Assembly: GCF_935822925.1 (NCBI RefSeq)
Contig: NZ_CAKXZS010000016.1
Span: 186,001 to 250,000, forward strand
Length of the DNA: 64,000 nt
Reading direction: 5' to 3'
From: Mesorhizobium ventifaucium
Lineage (GTDB): Bacteria; Pseudomonadota; Alphaproteobacteria; Rhizobiales; Rhizobiaceae
The notes under the pieces are model-generated. The model ran no database searches. It saw nothing but the letters and a program-made list of their open reading frames with translations, and was not told where the DNA came from. Position 1 is the stretch's first letter; every line of letters starts with the position of its first letter. Positions 25,559-33,988 of the stretch are shown in pieces. The position numbers and the translations under genes were made by a program.

Positions 25559-27079
25559 TCAGCTTGTGGCGAGCTCCATGACGGCGACGTTGCTCGCTTC
25601 GCTGCGGTCCAGAATGCCGCGCTGGCGGCCTCGGCTCAGCACCAGTACGCGATGCGACAGGCCGAGCACTTCCTCGAGGTCGGAGCTCACCACCACCACC
25701 GCCATTCCGGAGCGGGCGAGGTCGGCGATGACATCGTAGATCGCGGCGCGGGCGCCGACATCGATGCCGCGTGTCGGCTCGTCCAGGATGAACACCTTGG
25801 GCGGCCGTGAAATCCATTTGGCGATGATCACCTTCTGCTGATTGCCGCCGGAAAGCTTGCTGATCGCCTGGTTAGGCCGGCCCTTGACGCCGAGCCGCCC
25901 AATGCCGGCCTCGGCGAATTTCTGTACCGCCTTGGGAAATACCCAGCCATTCGGCGCGACATGGTCGAAATTGCCGATCGCCAGATTCTCGCCGATGGTC
26001 TGGTCGAGCACCACGCCTTGCGCCTTGCGGTCTTCCGGCACCAGCACGACGCCGGCCTTGATCGCCGCCGCCGGGCCATTGAGGTGCACCGGTTTGCCGG
26101 CGACACGCACCGACCCCGAGGAAATCGGATCGGCGCCGGCGATCGCCCGCACCAGTTCCGTGCGGCCGGCGCCGATCAGGCCGGCGATGCCAAGGATTTC
26201 GCCGGTCCTTACCGAAAAGCTAACATTCTGAAAGCTACGTTCCGGCGAGGAAAGGTTCTCGACCTCGAGCAACGTCTCGCTGCCCGGCTCCGAGAGCGGC
26301 GGGAACATCCGCTCGACGCTGCGGCCGACCATCTGCTCGACTATCGCGCGCACCGGAACGTCGGCGCGCTCGTGGCGGGCGACAATGCGCCCGTCGCGCA
26401 TCACCACGACGCGGTCGGCGATCGCAGCGACCTCGTCCAGCCGGTGGCTAATATAGATGAAGGACATGCCTTCCGCCTTGAGCTTGCGGATCTGCTTGAA
26501 CAACAGCTCCGTTTCCTCGCTGCCAAGTGCCGCTGTCGGTTCGTCGAAGATCAGAAGCTCGGCATTGAGCGTCAGCGCTTTGGCGATCTCGACCTGCTGC
26601 TGGGCGGCGATGCGCAGCGTGCGCACCTTGCGTTCCGGCGAGACATCGAGGCCGAGCCGCTTCAGTTGGGCCGATGCCCGCGAATTCATGGCCGCGCGGT
26701 CGATGCGGCCGCCGCGCATCAGCAGGCGCCCGACATAGACGTTCTCGGCAACCGACAGGTCCGGCAGCAGCTTCAGTTCCTGATGGATCATGCCGACGCC
26801 GGCGTCGATGGCCGCGGCGGGAGAGGCGGGGGAATACGGCTTCCCCCGCCATGTGATGCTGCCGGCATCGGATTTGGTCGACCCGGCGATGATGTTCGAA
26901 ACGGTGGACTTGCCTGCGCCATTTTCGCCAAGCAGCGCCACGACCTCACCCGGCCGGACCTCGAAGCTCGCATCGGCCAGGACCTGCACCGGTCCGTAGC
27001 TCTTGCAGAGGCCGCTGACGAAGAGCCCGAGATGCGGGGTGTGCGTGTGGCTGGGATCCAAGGACATCGTTCCGCTCAT
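25559..27079 (-). CDS. Sugar ABC transporter ATP-binding protein (RbsA/MglA-like, two ATPase domains)
   Basis: The 506 residues contain two ABC domains. The first has GENGAGKST, IAAQQQVEIAKAL as the degenerate signature usual in RbsA, and LLIFDEPTAAL. The second has the altered Walker A GLIGAGRTE, signature LSGGNQQKVIIAKW and VFILDEPTRGID. It powers a ribose-type importer with the binding protein and permease encoded upstream. The ATG at 27079 is taken rather than the TTG just before it. The sugar is unknown; the linked dehydrogenases and kinase suggest a polyol or aldose. Confidence 0.88.
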   Translation of the reverse strand: MSGTMSLDPSHTHTPHLGLFVSGLCKSYGPVQVLADASFEVRPGEVVALLGENGAGKSTVSNIIAGSTKSDAGSITWRGKPYSPASPAAAIDAGVGMIHQELKLLPDLSVAENVYVGRLLMRGGRIDRAAMNSRASAQLKRLGLDVSPERKVRTLRIAAQQQVEIAKALTLNAELLIFDEPTAALGSEETELLFKQIRKLKAEGMSFIYISHRLDEVAAIADRVVVMRDGRIVARHERADVPVRAIVEQMVGRSVERMFPPLSEPGSETLLEVENLSSPERSFQNVSFSVRTGEILGIAGLIGAGRTELVRAIAGADPISSGSVRVAGKPVHLNGPAAAIKAGVVLVPEDRKAQGVVLDQTIGENLAIGNFDHVAPNGWVFPKAVQKFAEAGIGRLGVKGRPNQAISKLSGGNQQKVIIAKWISRPPKVFILDEPTRGIDVGARAAIYDVIADLARSGMAVVVVSSDLEEVLGLSHRVLVLSRGRQRGILDRSEASNVAVMELATS

Positions 27080-27100
27080 CAACTGCCGGACTCTTTGTGA

Positions 27101-28039
27101 TCAGGGATGCTTGGCGATGAACTGATCGACATTGTCCTTGGTGGTCAGCGTCGCGTCCTGCAGCTGTTCGGCGGGAACGGTTTCGCCGGCCACCAGCTTG
27201 ATCGCCGCATCGACGGAAAGCCGGCCCATGCCTTGTGTCTGCTGCGTCGCGGTTACGTCGAAAACGCCGCCCTTCAGAGCCTTGAGCGCCGCCACGTCGC
27301 CGTCGAAGCCGGCAACCCAGACCTTGTGGCCGGGATTGGCGACCTTGACCGCCTGCGCGGCACCGAGCGCCAGCGCGTCGGCCTGGCCGATGACGATCGA
27401 TACGTCGGGATGCGACTGCAGCAGGTCCTGGGTCAGCTTGAAACCTTCGTCCTGATGCCAGCCTTCGCTCCACAGCTCGCCGACCACCTTGATGTCGGGA
27501 TAGGCGCTCAGCGCTTCGCCGCAGCCCTTCGACCGGTCGACCTCGGGCGTCGTGCCTTTCTGGCCATGGATGATGATCAGCTCGCCCTTGCCGCCGGCCT
27601 GCTTGGCGATGTAGTCGCACACCGCCTTGGCCGATGCCACGCTGTTGGTGGCGATGAAAGTGTCGCCGGGTGCGCCTTCGGCATTGCGGTCGACATTGAT
27701 GACCGGGATGCCGGCGGCCTTGGCCGTCTTGGTCGGCACGGTGGCGGCGGTGGCGCCGGCCGGGATGTAGATCAGCGCATCGATGTTCTGCGTGATCAGG
27801 TCCTGCACCTGGCTGACCTGGGTCGCCGAATCGCCCTTGGCGTCGACGGTGACGATCTCGATGCCCTTTTCCTTGCCATAGGCCTCGACCGACTGCTTGA
27901 TCTGGTTGAAGAAATCGGCCTGCAAATTGGCGACGGCGAGACCAAGCTTCTTGGCCTCCTTGGCCGAGGCCATCCCGGACAGTCCGAGCAGCGGAATGAC
28001 GGCTGCAGCAGCAAGCAGCAGTGAACGTTTGGTCAGCAT
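27101..28039 (-). CDS. Sugar-binding periplasmic protein (RbsB-like)
   Basis: This 312-residue type I periplasmic binding protein has a signal peptide (SLLLAAAAVIPLLGLSGMASA). It is built from two Rossmann-like lobes with LITQNIDALIYIPAGATAAT, VINVDRNAEG and WVAGFDGDVAALKAL, as in ribose-binding proteins. It captures the importer's substrate in the periplasm. The gene lies between permease and ATPase genes on the minus strand. Confidence 0.87.
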   Translation of the reverse strand: MLTKRSLLLAAAAVIPLLGLSGMASAKEAKKLGLAVANLQADFFNQIKQSVEAYGKEKGIEIVTVDAKGDSATQVSQVQDLITQNIDALIYIPAGATAATVPTKTAKAAGIPVINVDRNAEGAPGDTFIATNSVASAKAVCDYIAKQAGGKGELIIIHGQKGTTPEVDRSKGCGEALSAYPDIKVVGELWSEGWHQDEGFKLTQDLLQSHPDVSIVIGQADALALGAAQAVKVANPGHKVWVAGFDGDVAALKALKGGVFDVTATQQTQGMGRLSVDAAIKLVAGETVPAEQLQDATLTTKDNVDQFIAKHP

Positions 28040-28113
28040 GTGTTTCCTCCGTTGATGTTCAATCTGTCCCGCCGGCGCATCACGGCGCCCCTTGGCCGAA
28101 CAACTCCCAGTTT

Positions 28114-28148
28114 CGGATCACCGATCCGTTTTCGCCCGGACATCCGGG
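28114..28148 (-). other. Adjacent small stem-loops between permease and binding-protein genes
   Basis: CGGATC-acc-GATCCG (28114-28128) and CCCGGA-ca-TCCGGG (28135-28148) are perfect short hairpins in the 135-base gap. They lack thymine runs. A role in setting the ratio of permease to binding protein is possible. Confidence 0.4.
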
Positions 28149-28174
28149 TGAATTCTTCATTGCGCCCCCGCTCT

Positions 28175-29185
28175 TCATTGAGCTCTGCGCCGCCATGTAT
28201 CCGTGGCCACCGCCAGCGCGATCACCACGCCGATCACCACCTGCTGGATGAACGGCGACACGCCGAGCAGGTTCAGCCCATTGCGCAGCACGCCGATGAT
28301 GAGCACGCCGATAGCGGTGCCGCCGATCGAGCCGACGCCGCCCGACAGGCTGGCGCCGCCGATCACCACCGCCGCGATCGTGTCCAACTCGTAGCCGAAG
28401 CCGGAGCTCGGCTGGACGGAATCGAGCCGTGCCGCAAGCACGATGCCGGCGAGCCCGGCCAGCACGCCGCAGATCGCGTAGACCCAGTTGGTCAGCGACT
28501 TGACCGGTATGCCGGACAGCCTGGCGACCTCGGCGCTGCCGCCGATCGCGTAGAGGCTGCGGCCGGTCGCGCGATAGTTCAGGAAGGTCGCGAAGATGAT
28601 GGCCAGCACGATCATCAAGCCGACGGTGACCGACAGGAAGCCGAAATGGCGAATAATCGACAGGCTGGTGAACCAGTCGGGGAAGCCGATGATCTGGGAG
28701 CCGTCGGTGATCATGTTGGCGAGACCGCGGGCCACCGACATCATGGCCAGCGTGGCGATGAACGGCGGCAGCTTGGTGACGGTCACGAGCAGGCCTGAAA
28801 CCAACCCGCAAAGTCCAGCAACGACAAGTGCTGTGACGATGCCGGCAGGCATGCCGAGATCGAGGTGGTCGGGATGGGCGACGAAGCCCATCACCATGGC
28901 GGCGAGCGCCAGCACGGAGCCGACGGACAGGTCGATGCCGCCGATCAGGATGACCAGCGTCATGCCGATCGCCATAATGCCGAGCACGGTGACCTGGTCG
29001 AGCACGTTGAGGATGTTGCGGACGGTGAGGAAGGTGTCGGTGGTCAGCGACAGCGCAAGGCACAGCAGCATCAGCCCGATCAGGGGTCCCATAGTTCCGG
29101 CGAACAGGGCCGAAAGCTTCGCGCCCGCCGCGGCCTGCGTATTTGGGCCGGCCTTCAACTCGCTTGCACCGTTGCTCACAGCCAT
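28175..29185 (-). CDS. Sugar ABC transporter permease (RbsC-like)
   Basis: The 336-residue membrane protein of the BPD_transp_2 family has the conserved GMTLVILIGGIDLSVGSVLA, about nine hydrophobic segments, and AIGGSAEVARLSGIPV before the last membrane helices. The ATG at 29185 has GGAGGAG seven bases upstream and is preferred to an upstream frame extension. It is the first gene of the importer operon, and a TGAACAA/TTGTTCA palindrome lies about 70-100 bases upstream. Confidence 0.88.
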   Translation of the reverse strand: MAVSNGASELKAGPNTQAAAGAKLSALFAGTMGPLIGLMLLCLALSLTTDTFLTVRNILNVLDQVTVLGIMAIGMTLVILIGGIDLSVGSVLALAAMVMGFVAHPDHLDLGMPAGIVTALVVAGLCGLVSGLLVTVTKLPPFIATLAMMSVARGLANMITDGSQIIGFPDWFTSLSIIRHFGFLSVTVGLMIVLAIIFATFLNYRATGRSLYAIGGSAEVARLSGIPVKSLTNWVYAICGVLAGLAGIVLAARLDSVQPSSGFGYELDTIAAVVIGGASLSGGVGSIGGTAIGVLIIGVLRNGLNLLGVSPFIQQVVIGVVIALAVATDTWRRRAQ

Positions 29186-29608
29186 TTTGTCTCCTCCATC
29201 AGCGATCCGGCGATGCGTCGTCGGCTCACTCTTGCTCACCAGGCACCTCCCTGTGAACAATTTATCTTTGATATGCAATTTTGTTCAGCTAAACTGTTCG
29301 TCGGAAAATTGTCAAGGCCCGCCGCATCATTCCACGCCGGTTTGCGCCGCCAGCCGGTTTGCCTTACGAAAGGCCATGAAATGCCGCGTTTCAGGTCCGG
29401 TCTCATCCTGCGATTTCATTTCGGCTGGTTGAGCAGGGCAGGACGGCCAAGACAAGGTAAATGTTGACCATTTTGGCTTTCATCTCGCGTTGTAGACGAT
29501 ATCCTGTCGACGTCTTAACCCTTGAATCCTGGGCACGCACAACGATTTGGTGTCGCTTGGCCGGATCACGCCAGTTGATGATTCGGACGACCGCGGGAGG
29601 GCAAAAAG
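29186..29608. other. Divergent regulatory region between importer and SorC gene
   Basis: About 420 bases separate the two starts. Besides the palindrome at 29254-29287, the stretch 29255-29300 is AT-richer than its surroundings, consistent with a promoter. A GGAGGG site serves the SorC gene near 29595. No open frame with coding character is seen. Confidence 0.5.
29254..29287. promoter_or_regulatory. SorC-type operator candidate
   Basis: TGAACAA at 29254-29260 is inverted as TTGTTCA at 29281-29287, separated by 20 AT-rich bases. Long-spaced inverted repeats suit tetrameric SorC/DeoR-type regulators. It lies between the importer operon and the SorC gene 29609-30571. Confidence 0.5.
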
Positions 29609-30571
29609 ATGGCGATGACAGAGAATGACAAGGCCTCGCGCTTCCCGGATGCCGAGCTGAAGGCCCGTGCCGCTTGGCACTATTATGTCGAGGGTCTGAC
29701 GCAGGAGAGGATTTCGGAGATCCTCGGCATCGGCCGCATCAAGGTGCATCGCATCCTGTCCGCCGCGCGTGAGGAGGGCGTCGTCCAGTTCCGCATCCGT
29801 GACAGCGTCGTCGAATGCTTGGTGCTGGAAGAGGCTCTGAAGCAGCGTTTCGGGCTCAGCCAGGCCGTTGTGGTGCCGTCGGCCGCCGACCGAAGCAACG
29901 CGCCGCTGATGATCGGCCATGCCGCCGGCGCCTATCTGGCCGACAATGTGAATGCCGGCGATGTCATCGCGCTGGGCTGGGGGCGCACGCTGAAATTCGC
30001 CATCAATGAATTGCCGCGTCGGCCGATCGCCAGGACGACGGTGGTTTCCATGCTGGGCGGCCTCACCCATGCCCAGCCGCTCAACCCGACCGAAAGCGCC
30101 TGGGAATTCGCCGAAAAGATCGGCGCCGAGTGCTTTTTGCTGCCGGTACCGGTCTATGCCGACAGGCCGGAGCAGCGCGAAGCCTTCATGAGCCAGCGCA
30201 GCGTTCAGGACGTCGTCTTCCGCGCGCGCCGGGCAAACATCGCAGTGCTCAGCGTCGGATCGTTTTCCAATGACAGCCCGATCGCCAATTACGGCTTCAT
30301 CAAGCCCAGCGAACTCGAAGAGCTTCAGGCGGCCGGCGCAGTTGGCGATATTTTATGCCATTTCATCGACGCCGAGGGCCGGCTCGTCGACCATGAGGTC
30401 AACCGCCGGGTCTGTGCCTATCCGCTGCAGGACCTGTCGGATATCCCGGCCATCATCCTGGTTTCGGGAGGGCAGGAAAAAATCGCGATCATGCGGGCGG
30501 CGCTCGCCAACACCAAGATATCGGTTCTGATCACCGACGAGGATGCGGCCAAGGGCTTGCTCAACCGCTAG
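29609..30571 (+). CDS. SorC-family sugar-binding transcriptional regulator
   Basis: The 320 residues have an N-terminal helix-turn-helix (LTQERISEILGIGRIKVHRI, residues about 30-50) and the sugar-phosphate-binding domain of SorC regulators, with VIALGWGRTLKFAINEL and VVSMLGGLTHAQPLNP. It probably senses a phosphorylated intermediate made by the adjacent FGGY kinase and controls the divergent importer-SDR operon. The gene converges on the kinase gene, with a REP repeat between them. Confidence 0.88.
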   Translation: MAMTENDKASRFPDAELKARAAWHYYVEGLTQERISEILGIGRIKVHRILSAAREEGVVQFRIRDSVVECLVLEEALKQRFGLSQAVVVPSAADRSNAPLMIGHAAGAYLADNVNAGDVIALGWGRTLKFAINELPRRPIARTTVVSMLGGLTHAQPLNPTESAWEFAEKIGAECFLLPVPVYADRPEQREAFMSQRSVQDVVFRARRANIAVLSVGSFSNDSPIANYGFIKPSELEELQAAGAVGDILCHFIDAEGRLVDHEVNRRVCAYPLQDLSDIPAIILVSGGQEKIAIMRAALANTKISVLITDEDAAKGLLNR

Positions 30572-30593
30572 GGCTTGAACCCTTATGCCGAGG

Positions 30594-30748
30594 ACCCCCC
30601 TCTGTCCTGCCGGACATCTCCCCTCAAGTGGGAGAGTGGACTTCATCCCGGCTTTCGCCAACCACCAATGTCGCAAGAATAGGCGGAGCGCCGAAGCTGC
30701 CAATCTCCCCCTTGAGGGGGAGATGGCCGGCAGTCCAGAGGGGGGGCT
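30594..30748. repeat. REP-type compound palindrome
   Basis: CCCCCCTCTG-tc-CTGCCGG with CATCTCCCC near 30595-30623 is inverted as GGGGGAGATGGCCGGCAG and CCAGAGGGGGG near 30715-30746. It is of the same type as the repeat at 23701-23850. It lies between the convergent regulator and kinase genes and could act as a bidirectional terminator. Confidence 0.65.
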
Positions 30749-30765
30749 GTCCCGCCGACATCTCA

Positions 30766-32295
30766 CTATGCCGAGTCCCCGACATCACCAAGCCGCACAT
30801 GGATGTCGCGCGTCGCCTGATAGAGGTCGCGGTAGATTGCCTTGCGCGCGCGGTAACCGGGGACCAGCTCGTCGACGGGGTCGACATGCCTGGTCGGCGG
30901 CGCGGCCATCGCCTCAGCCGCCGTTTCGGGCGAGGCAAACCATCCGATGGCGGAAGCCGCCAGCATGGCAGCACCGAGCGCTGCGGCTTCGTTGACTGGC
31001 GAGACGGAGAGCGGCCGCTCGAGCACGCTTGCCATGATCCGCATCAGCAGGGCGCAGTTGGTGCCGCCGCCGGCGGCTATCATCGCCGCCGGTTTGCCGC
31101 CGGCCTGAGTTTCCGTCGCTTTAGTTTCCGCGGCTTGAGTTTCCATTGCCTCGCTGGCGATCGCCTGCTCGAAGGCGATGCCTTCCAGAACCGCTCGAAA
31201 AAGGTGCTTCGGCTCATGGTCGAGCGACAGGCCGACAATGGCGCCGCGCGCCGCGCCGTCCCAATAGGGGCTCATGACACCGGCCCAATACGGCAAGACG
31301 AGCAGGCCCTCGCTGCCGGCGGCAACGTCGATCGCTGCCTTCTCCAGCGCTGCAGCCGACGGCGAGCCGGTGGTGCGAACGATCCAATCGACCAGCTGCA
31401 TGCCCGAACGCAGCACGGTCTCCAGCATGAAGCCTGAGCCGGTCGGCGAGACGAGCGTTCGAAACGCGTCCGAAGTCGTGAGGCCATGGGAATAACAGCC
31501 GCTGACGATGCCCGAGCCGAGCGAAAGATAGCTTTTGCCTTCGCCATAGACGCCCATGCCAAGGCCCATCGCCTGGCCGTCGCCAGCGCCGGCGACAACA
31601 GGCATGCCGGCCTTCAACCCGGTCAGCCGGGCCACGCTTTCACGAAGGCCGCCGCAGATCGCGGCGGGCGCGACCAGTCGCGGCAACTGGTCCGGGCGCA
31701 GTCCTGCGGCCGCAACGAGCTCAGGACGCCAAGTGCCATTCTTGATGTCGAGCAGCCCGAGCGGATCCGCACTTGCCGTGCTGGTGACCAGACGTCCGGT
31801 CAGCCGGTGGACGAAGAAGCCATGCACGTCGACTAGTGCGGCTGCGTCGTCGAGCGCTTGCGGCTGGTGTTCCGCAAGCCAGGCGATCGCATAGAGCGCG
31901 GGCGTCGGGTCCGGCGGCTTGCCGCTCCAGTCGCGGATCGCCTCGCGGCCGAGTTCGGCTGAAAGCCTGATGACTTGCGGACGGGCGCGCTCGTCCAGCC
32001 ACAGGATCGCGGGAACAAGCGGCTTGCCGGCCTGATCGATCAGCGTAAACGTCTCGCGCTGGTGGGCGATGGCGATCGCCGCTACTCGCGCAGCGCCAAC
32101 CGCCTCAGTGACCTGCTTCAAGGCGCCGAGCAGCGCAGTCCACCAATGTTCGGCATCCTGCTCGAAATGGCCGGGCCTGGGATTTGAAAGCGGATAGGCT
32201 TCGCGCGCCTGGAACAGCTCCTCGCCGTCGCGCGTGAAGGCAATCGCTTTCACGGCCGTGGTCGAGGCGTCGATCCCGATTACGACATCGTCCAT
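30766..32295 (-). CDS. FGGY-family carbohydrate kinase
   Basis: The 509 residues show the FGGY ATPase-fold motifs: IGIDASTTAVKAIAF near the N-terminus, IAIAHQRETFTLID, and the C-terminal adenine/phosphate region IAAGGGTNCALLMRIMAS. It would phosphorylate a sugar or polyol with ATP in the cytoplasm. Near residue 395 an alanine/threonine/glutamate-rich repeat (ETQA-AETKA-TETQA) interrupts the usual linker. It is eighteen bases downstream of the DRL-like gene and probably co-transcribed with it. Substrate unknown; xylulose, ribulose and erythritol kinases are all relatives. Confidence 0.87.
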   Translation of the reverse strand: MDDVVIGIDASTTAVKAIAFTRDGEELFQAREAYPLSNPRPGHFEQDAEHWWTALLGALKQVTEAVGAARVAAIAIAHQRETFTLIDQAGKPLVPAILWLDERARPQVIRLSAELGREAIRDWSGKPPDPTPALYAIAWLAEHQPQALDDAAALVDVHGFFVHRLTGRLVTSTASADPLGLLDIKNGTWRPELVAAAGLRPDQLPRLVAPAAICGGLRESVARLTGLKAGMPVVAGAGDGQAMGLGMGVYGEGKSYLSLGSGIVSGCYSHGLTTSDAFRTLVSPTGSGFMLETVLRSGMQLVDWIVRTTGSPSAAALEKAAIDVAAGSEGLLVLPYWAGVMSPYWDGAARGAIVGLSLDHEPKHLFRAVLEGIAFEQAIASEAMETQAAETKATETQAGGKPAAMIAAGGGTNCALLMRIMASVLERPLSVSPVNEAAALGAAMLAASAIGWFASPETAAEAMAAPPTRHVDPVDELVPGYRARKAIYRDLYQATRDIHVRLGDVGDSA

Positions 32296-32314
32296 CAGGC
32301 GGAAATCCAGCGGA

Positions 32315-33637
32315 TTAGGCGGCGTTCGTAACGAACCGTCCGTCCGACTGGTCGAGACGACGGCGGATCTGGGTTATCACCATCGAATCGTCGGGTACAC
32401 AATTTTCATAGGTGAGGAAATCGCCTGCCTTGACCGGCTTGACCACCTTGGCGCGTTCGGCAAGACCGAGCGGCAGGGCGCCGCGGGCGCGCGCGTCCTC
32501 CCAGGTCATGGCGAACCCGCGATAGTCGTTCTCGCCGATCATGCCGAGCGACTGGCCAAGGGCAAGCTCGCTCTTGGCAACCGCCACTGCTTCGGCGACC
32601 GGATGGTCGAGCGGCTCCATGTCGGCGCGCTTGTAGACCACGGCCCGCGCCGCCGACAGCGGCACTTCCAGGCTGGTCAAATGATAGGGGCGGAAGATCG
32701 TGAAATACGGCCCCTTGCCGACCTTGAGGTCGATCATGCGCTCCAGCACCCGTGGATGCCTGGTCTCGATGATGCAGAACACGCCGGGCGCCACGCCCTT
32801 GCCGATCGAATAGTCGACGACGCCCTTGCGATGCAGCACGCCGCCATCCTCGCGCGGGCAAAGCACGCTGGCGAGTTCCTCCAGCGTCGCGGTCGGGCCG
32901 TGCATGCCCGGCACGTCGGGCACCAGGCCGGTGGCGTTGGCGATCGCCACCATCTCGATCGCCGTCTTCGAGCCGTCGACGAATTCGACCAGCATGCGCG
33001 CATTCATGTTGCGCTCGGCCGCCTCCTTCTCGTAGTCGGCGGGCAGGGCGTCGATCTTCAGCGGATTGTTCTTGCCCTTGCCGGCGGCGATGATGTTGAA
33101 GCCGAGGCTCTTGGCAAAGCCGATGATCTCCAGCGTGCAGGCCGGCTCGTCGCCGGCGGCACCCGTATAGACGACGCCGGCCTTGCGCGCCTCCTCCTTG
33201 AGGAAGCGGCCGATCGTGATGTCGGCCTCGACGTTGAGCATAACGATATGCTTGCCGTTCTTCATCACTTCGAGTGCGAACAGCGTGCCGATGTTGGGAT
33301 TGCCTGTCGCGTCGATGATGACGTCGATGCGGCCTGCCGCCGCCAGCGCGTGCAAATCTTCGGTCACCGCGATCTTGCCGGCCTCGATGGCGCGATCGAT
33401 CGCCGCCGCATTGCCGGCCTGCACGATATCCGAGAGGTCGTGGCCGGCGAGCAGCGCCGCATCGATCGCCGCCTGCGGCCTGACCTCGGAAATGGCGCCG
33501 ATCCGCATGCCCGGCATCAGCGCGACCTGGACGACGATGTCGGTGCCCATCTGCCCGGCGCCGGCAAGCCCGATGGTGATCGGTCCCTGCTGGTCAGCGC
33601 GCTGCAAAAGTTCCGCTGCAAATTGCGGATGGGCCAT
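32315..33637 (-). CDS. DXR-like (DRL family) NAD(P)-dependent oxidoreductase with SAF domain
   Basis: The 440-residue protein has a Rossmann start LAGAGQMGTDIVVQVALMPG and then MLNVEADITIGRFLK, AAGKGKNNPLKIDALPADYE, GVVDYSIGKGVAPGVF and FRPYHLTSLEVPLSAAR, ending in an SAF-like segment (PVKAGDFLTYENC). From memory these segments run closely parallel to the Brucella abortus DRL protein, an NADPH-dependent reductoisomerase that makes methylerythritol phosphate without classical DXR. In this sugar operon, a rearranging or oxidising step in carbohydrate catabolism is more likely than isoprenoid synthesis. Homoserine dehydrogenase relatives share only the N-terminal fold. Confidence 0.8.
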   Translation of the reverse strand: MAHPQFAAELLQRADQQGPITIGLAGAGQMGTDIVVQVALMPGMRIGAISEVRPQAAIDAALLAGHDLSDIVQAGNAAAIDRAIEAGKIAVTEDLHALAAAGRIDVIIDATGNPNIGTLFALEVMKNGKHIVMLNVEADITIGRFLKEEARKAGVVYTGAAGDEPACTLEIIGFAKSLGFNIIAAGKGKNNPLKIDALPADYEKEAAERNMNARMLVEFVDGSKTAIEMVAIANATGLVPDVPGMHGPTATLEELASVLCPREDGGVLHRKGVVDYSIGKGVAPGVFCIIETRHPRVLERMIDLKVGKGPYFTIFRPYHLTSLEVPLSAARAVVYKRADMEPLDHPVAEAVAVAKSELALGQSLGMIGENDYRGFAMTWEDARARGALPLGLAERAKVVKPVKAGDFLTYENCVPDDSMVITQIRRRLDQSDGRFVTNAA

Positions 33638-33988
33638 GTCGCTTCCTCCAGTTCCTGACGCGCCGCAGCGCCGAAGTCATCATTGTGAACATTCCTATTT
33701 CCAAATGAAAAATATTTCAACCGGCAATTCGGCAGCCATCCCGGCAAACATTCTGTGATTTAGTTTGCGCAAGTCCTGGCTTGCGGCTTGGCAGCAGCGC
33801 AGTCAGTCAGGGCGCAGAAGGCGGTGATCTCTTGGGATGCATGCGGCGGCGACCGTAACATCCCTTCTCGCAAGCAAGCGAGTGCGACGAAAAAACTGTT
33901 CTCATGCCGCTCTACCGCTGCGCCAATCGCTAACGACGAAGCCGCGCAACGGATAGCGCCGCCGGCATGCTCGATGCATGCCAGTATA
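33638..33988. other. Non-coding gap with palindrome
   Basis: The gap of 351 bases between the enolase-superfamily gene and the DRL-like gene contains the dyad TGAAA-AATA-TTTCA at 33706-33719 in an AT-rich patch, a plausible operator or promoter element. CTCGC-aagcaa-GCGAG near 33870 is a weak hairpin. Nothing else is supported. Confidence 0.45.
33706..33719 (-). promoter_or_regulatory. Palindrome upstream of the DRL-like gene
   Basis: TGAAA-AATA-TTTCA is a perfect inverted repeat 69-82 bases before the start of the DRL-like gene, placed where a promoter is expected. The cognate regulator is unknown. Confidence 0.4.

Noticed and set aside
32234..33658. A 474-codon plus-strand frame opposite the DRL-like gene
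   Set aside because: The minus-strand protein has continuous family similarity; this one has none.
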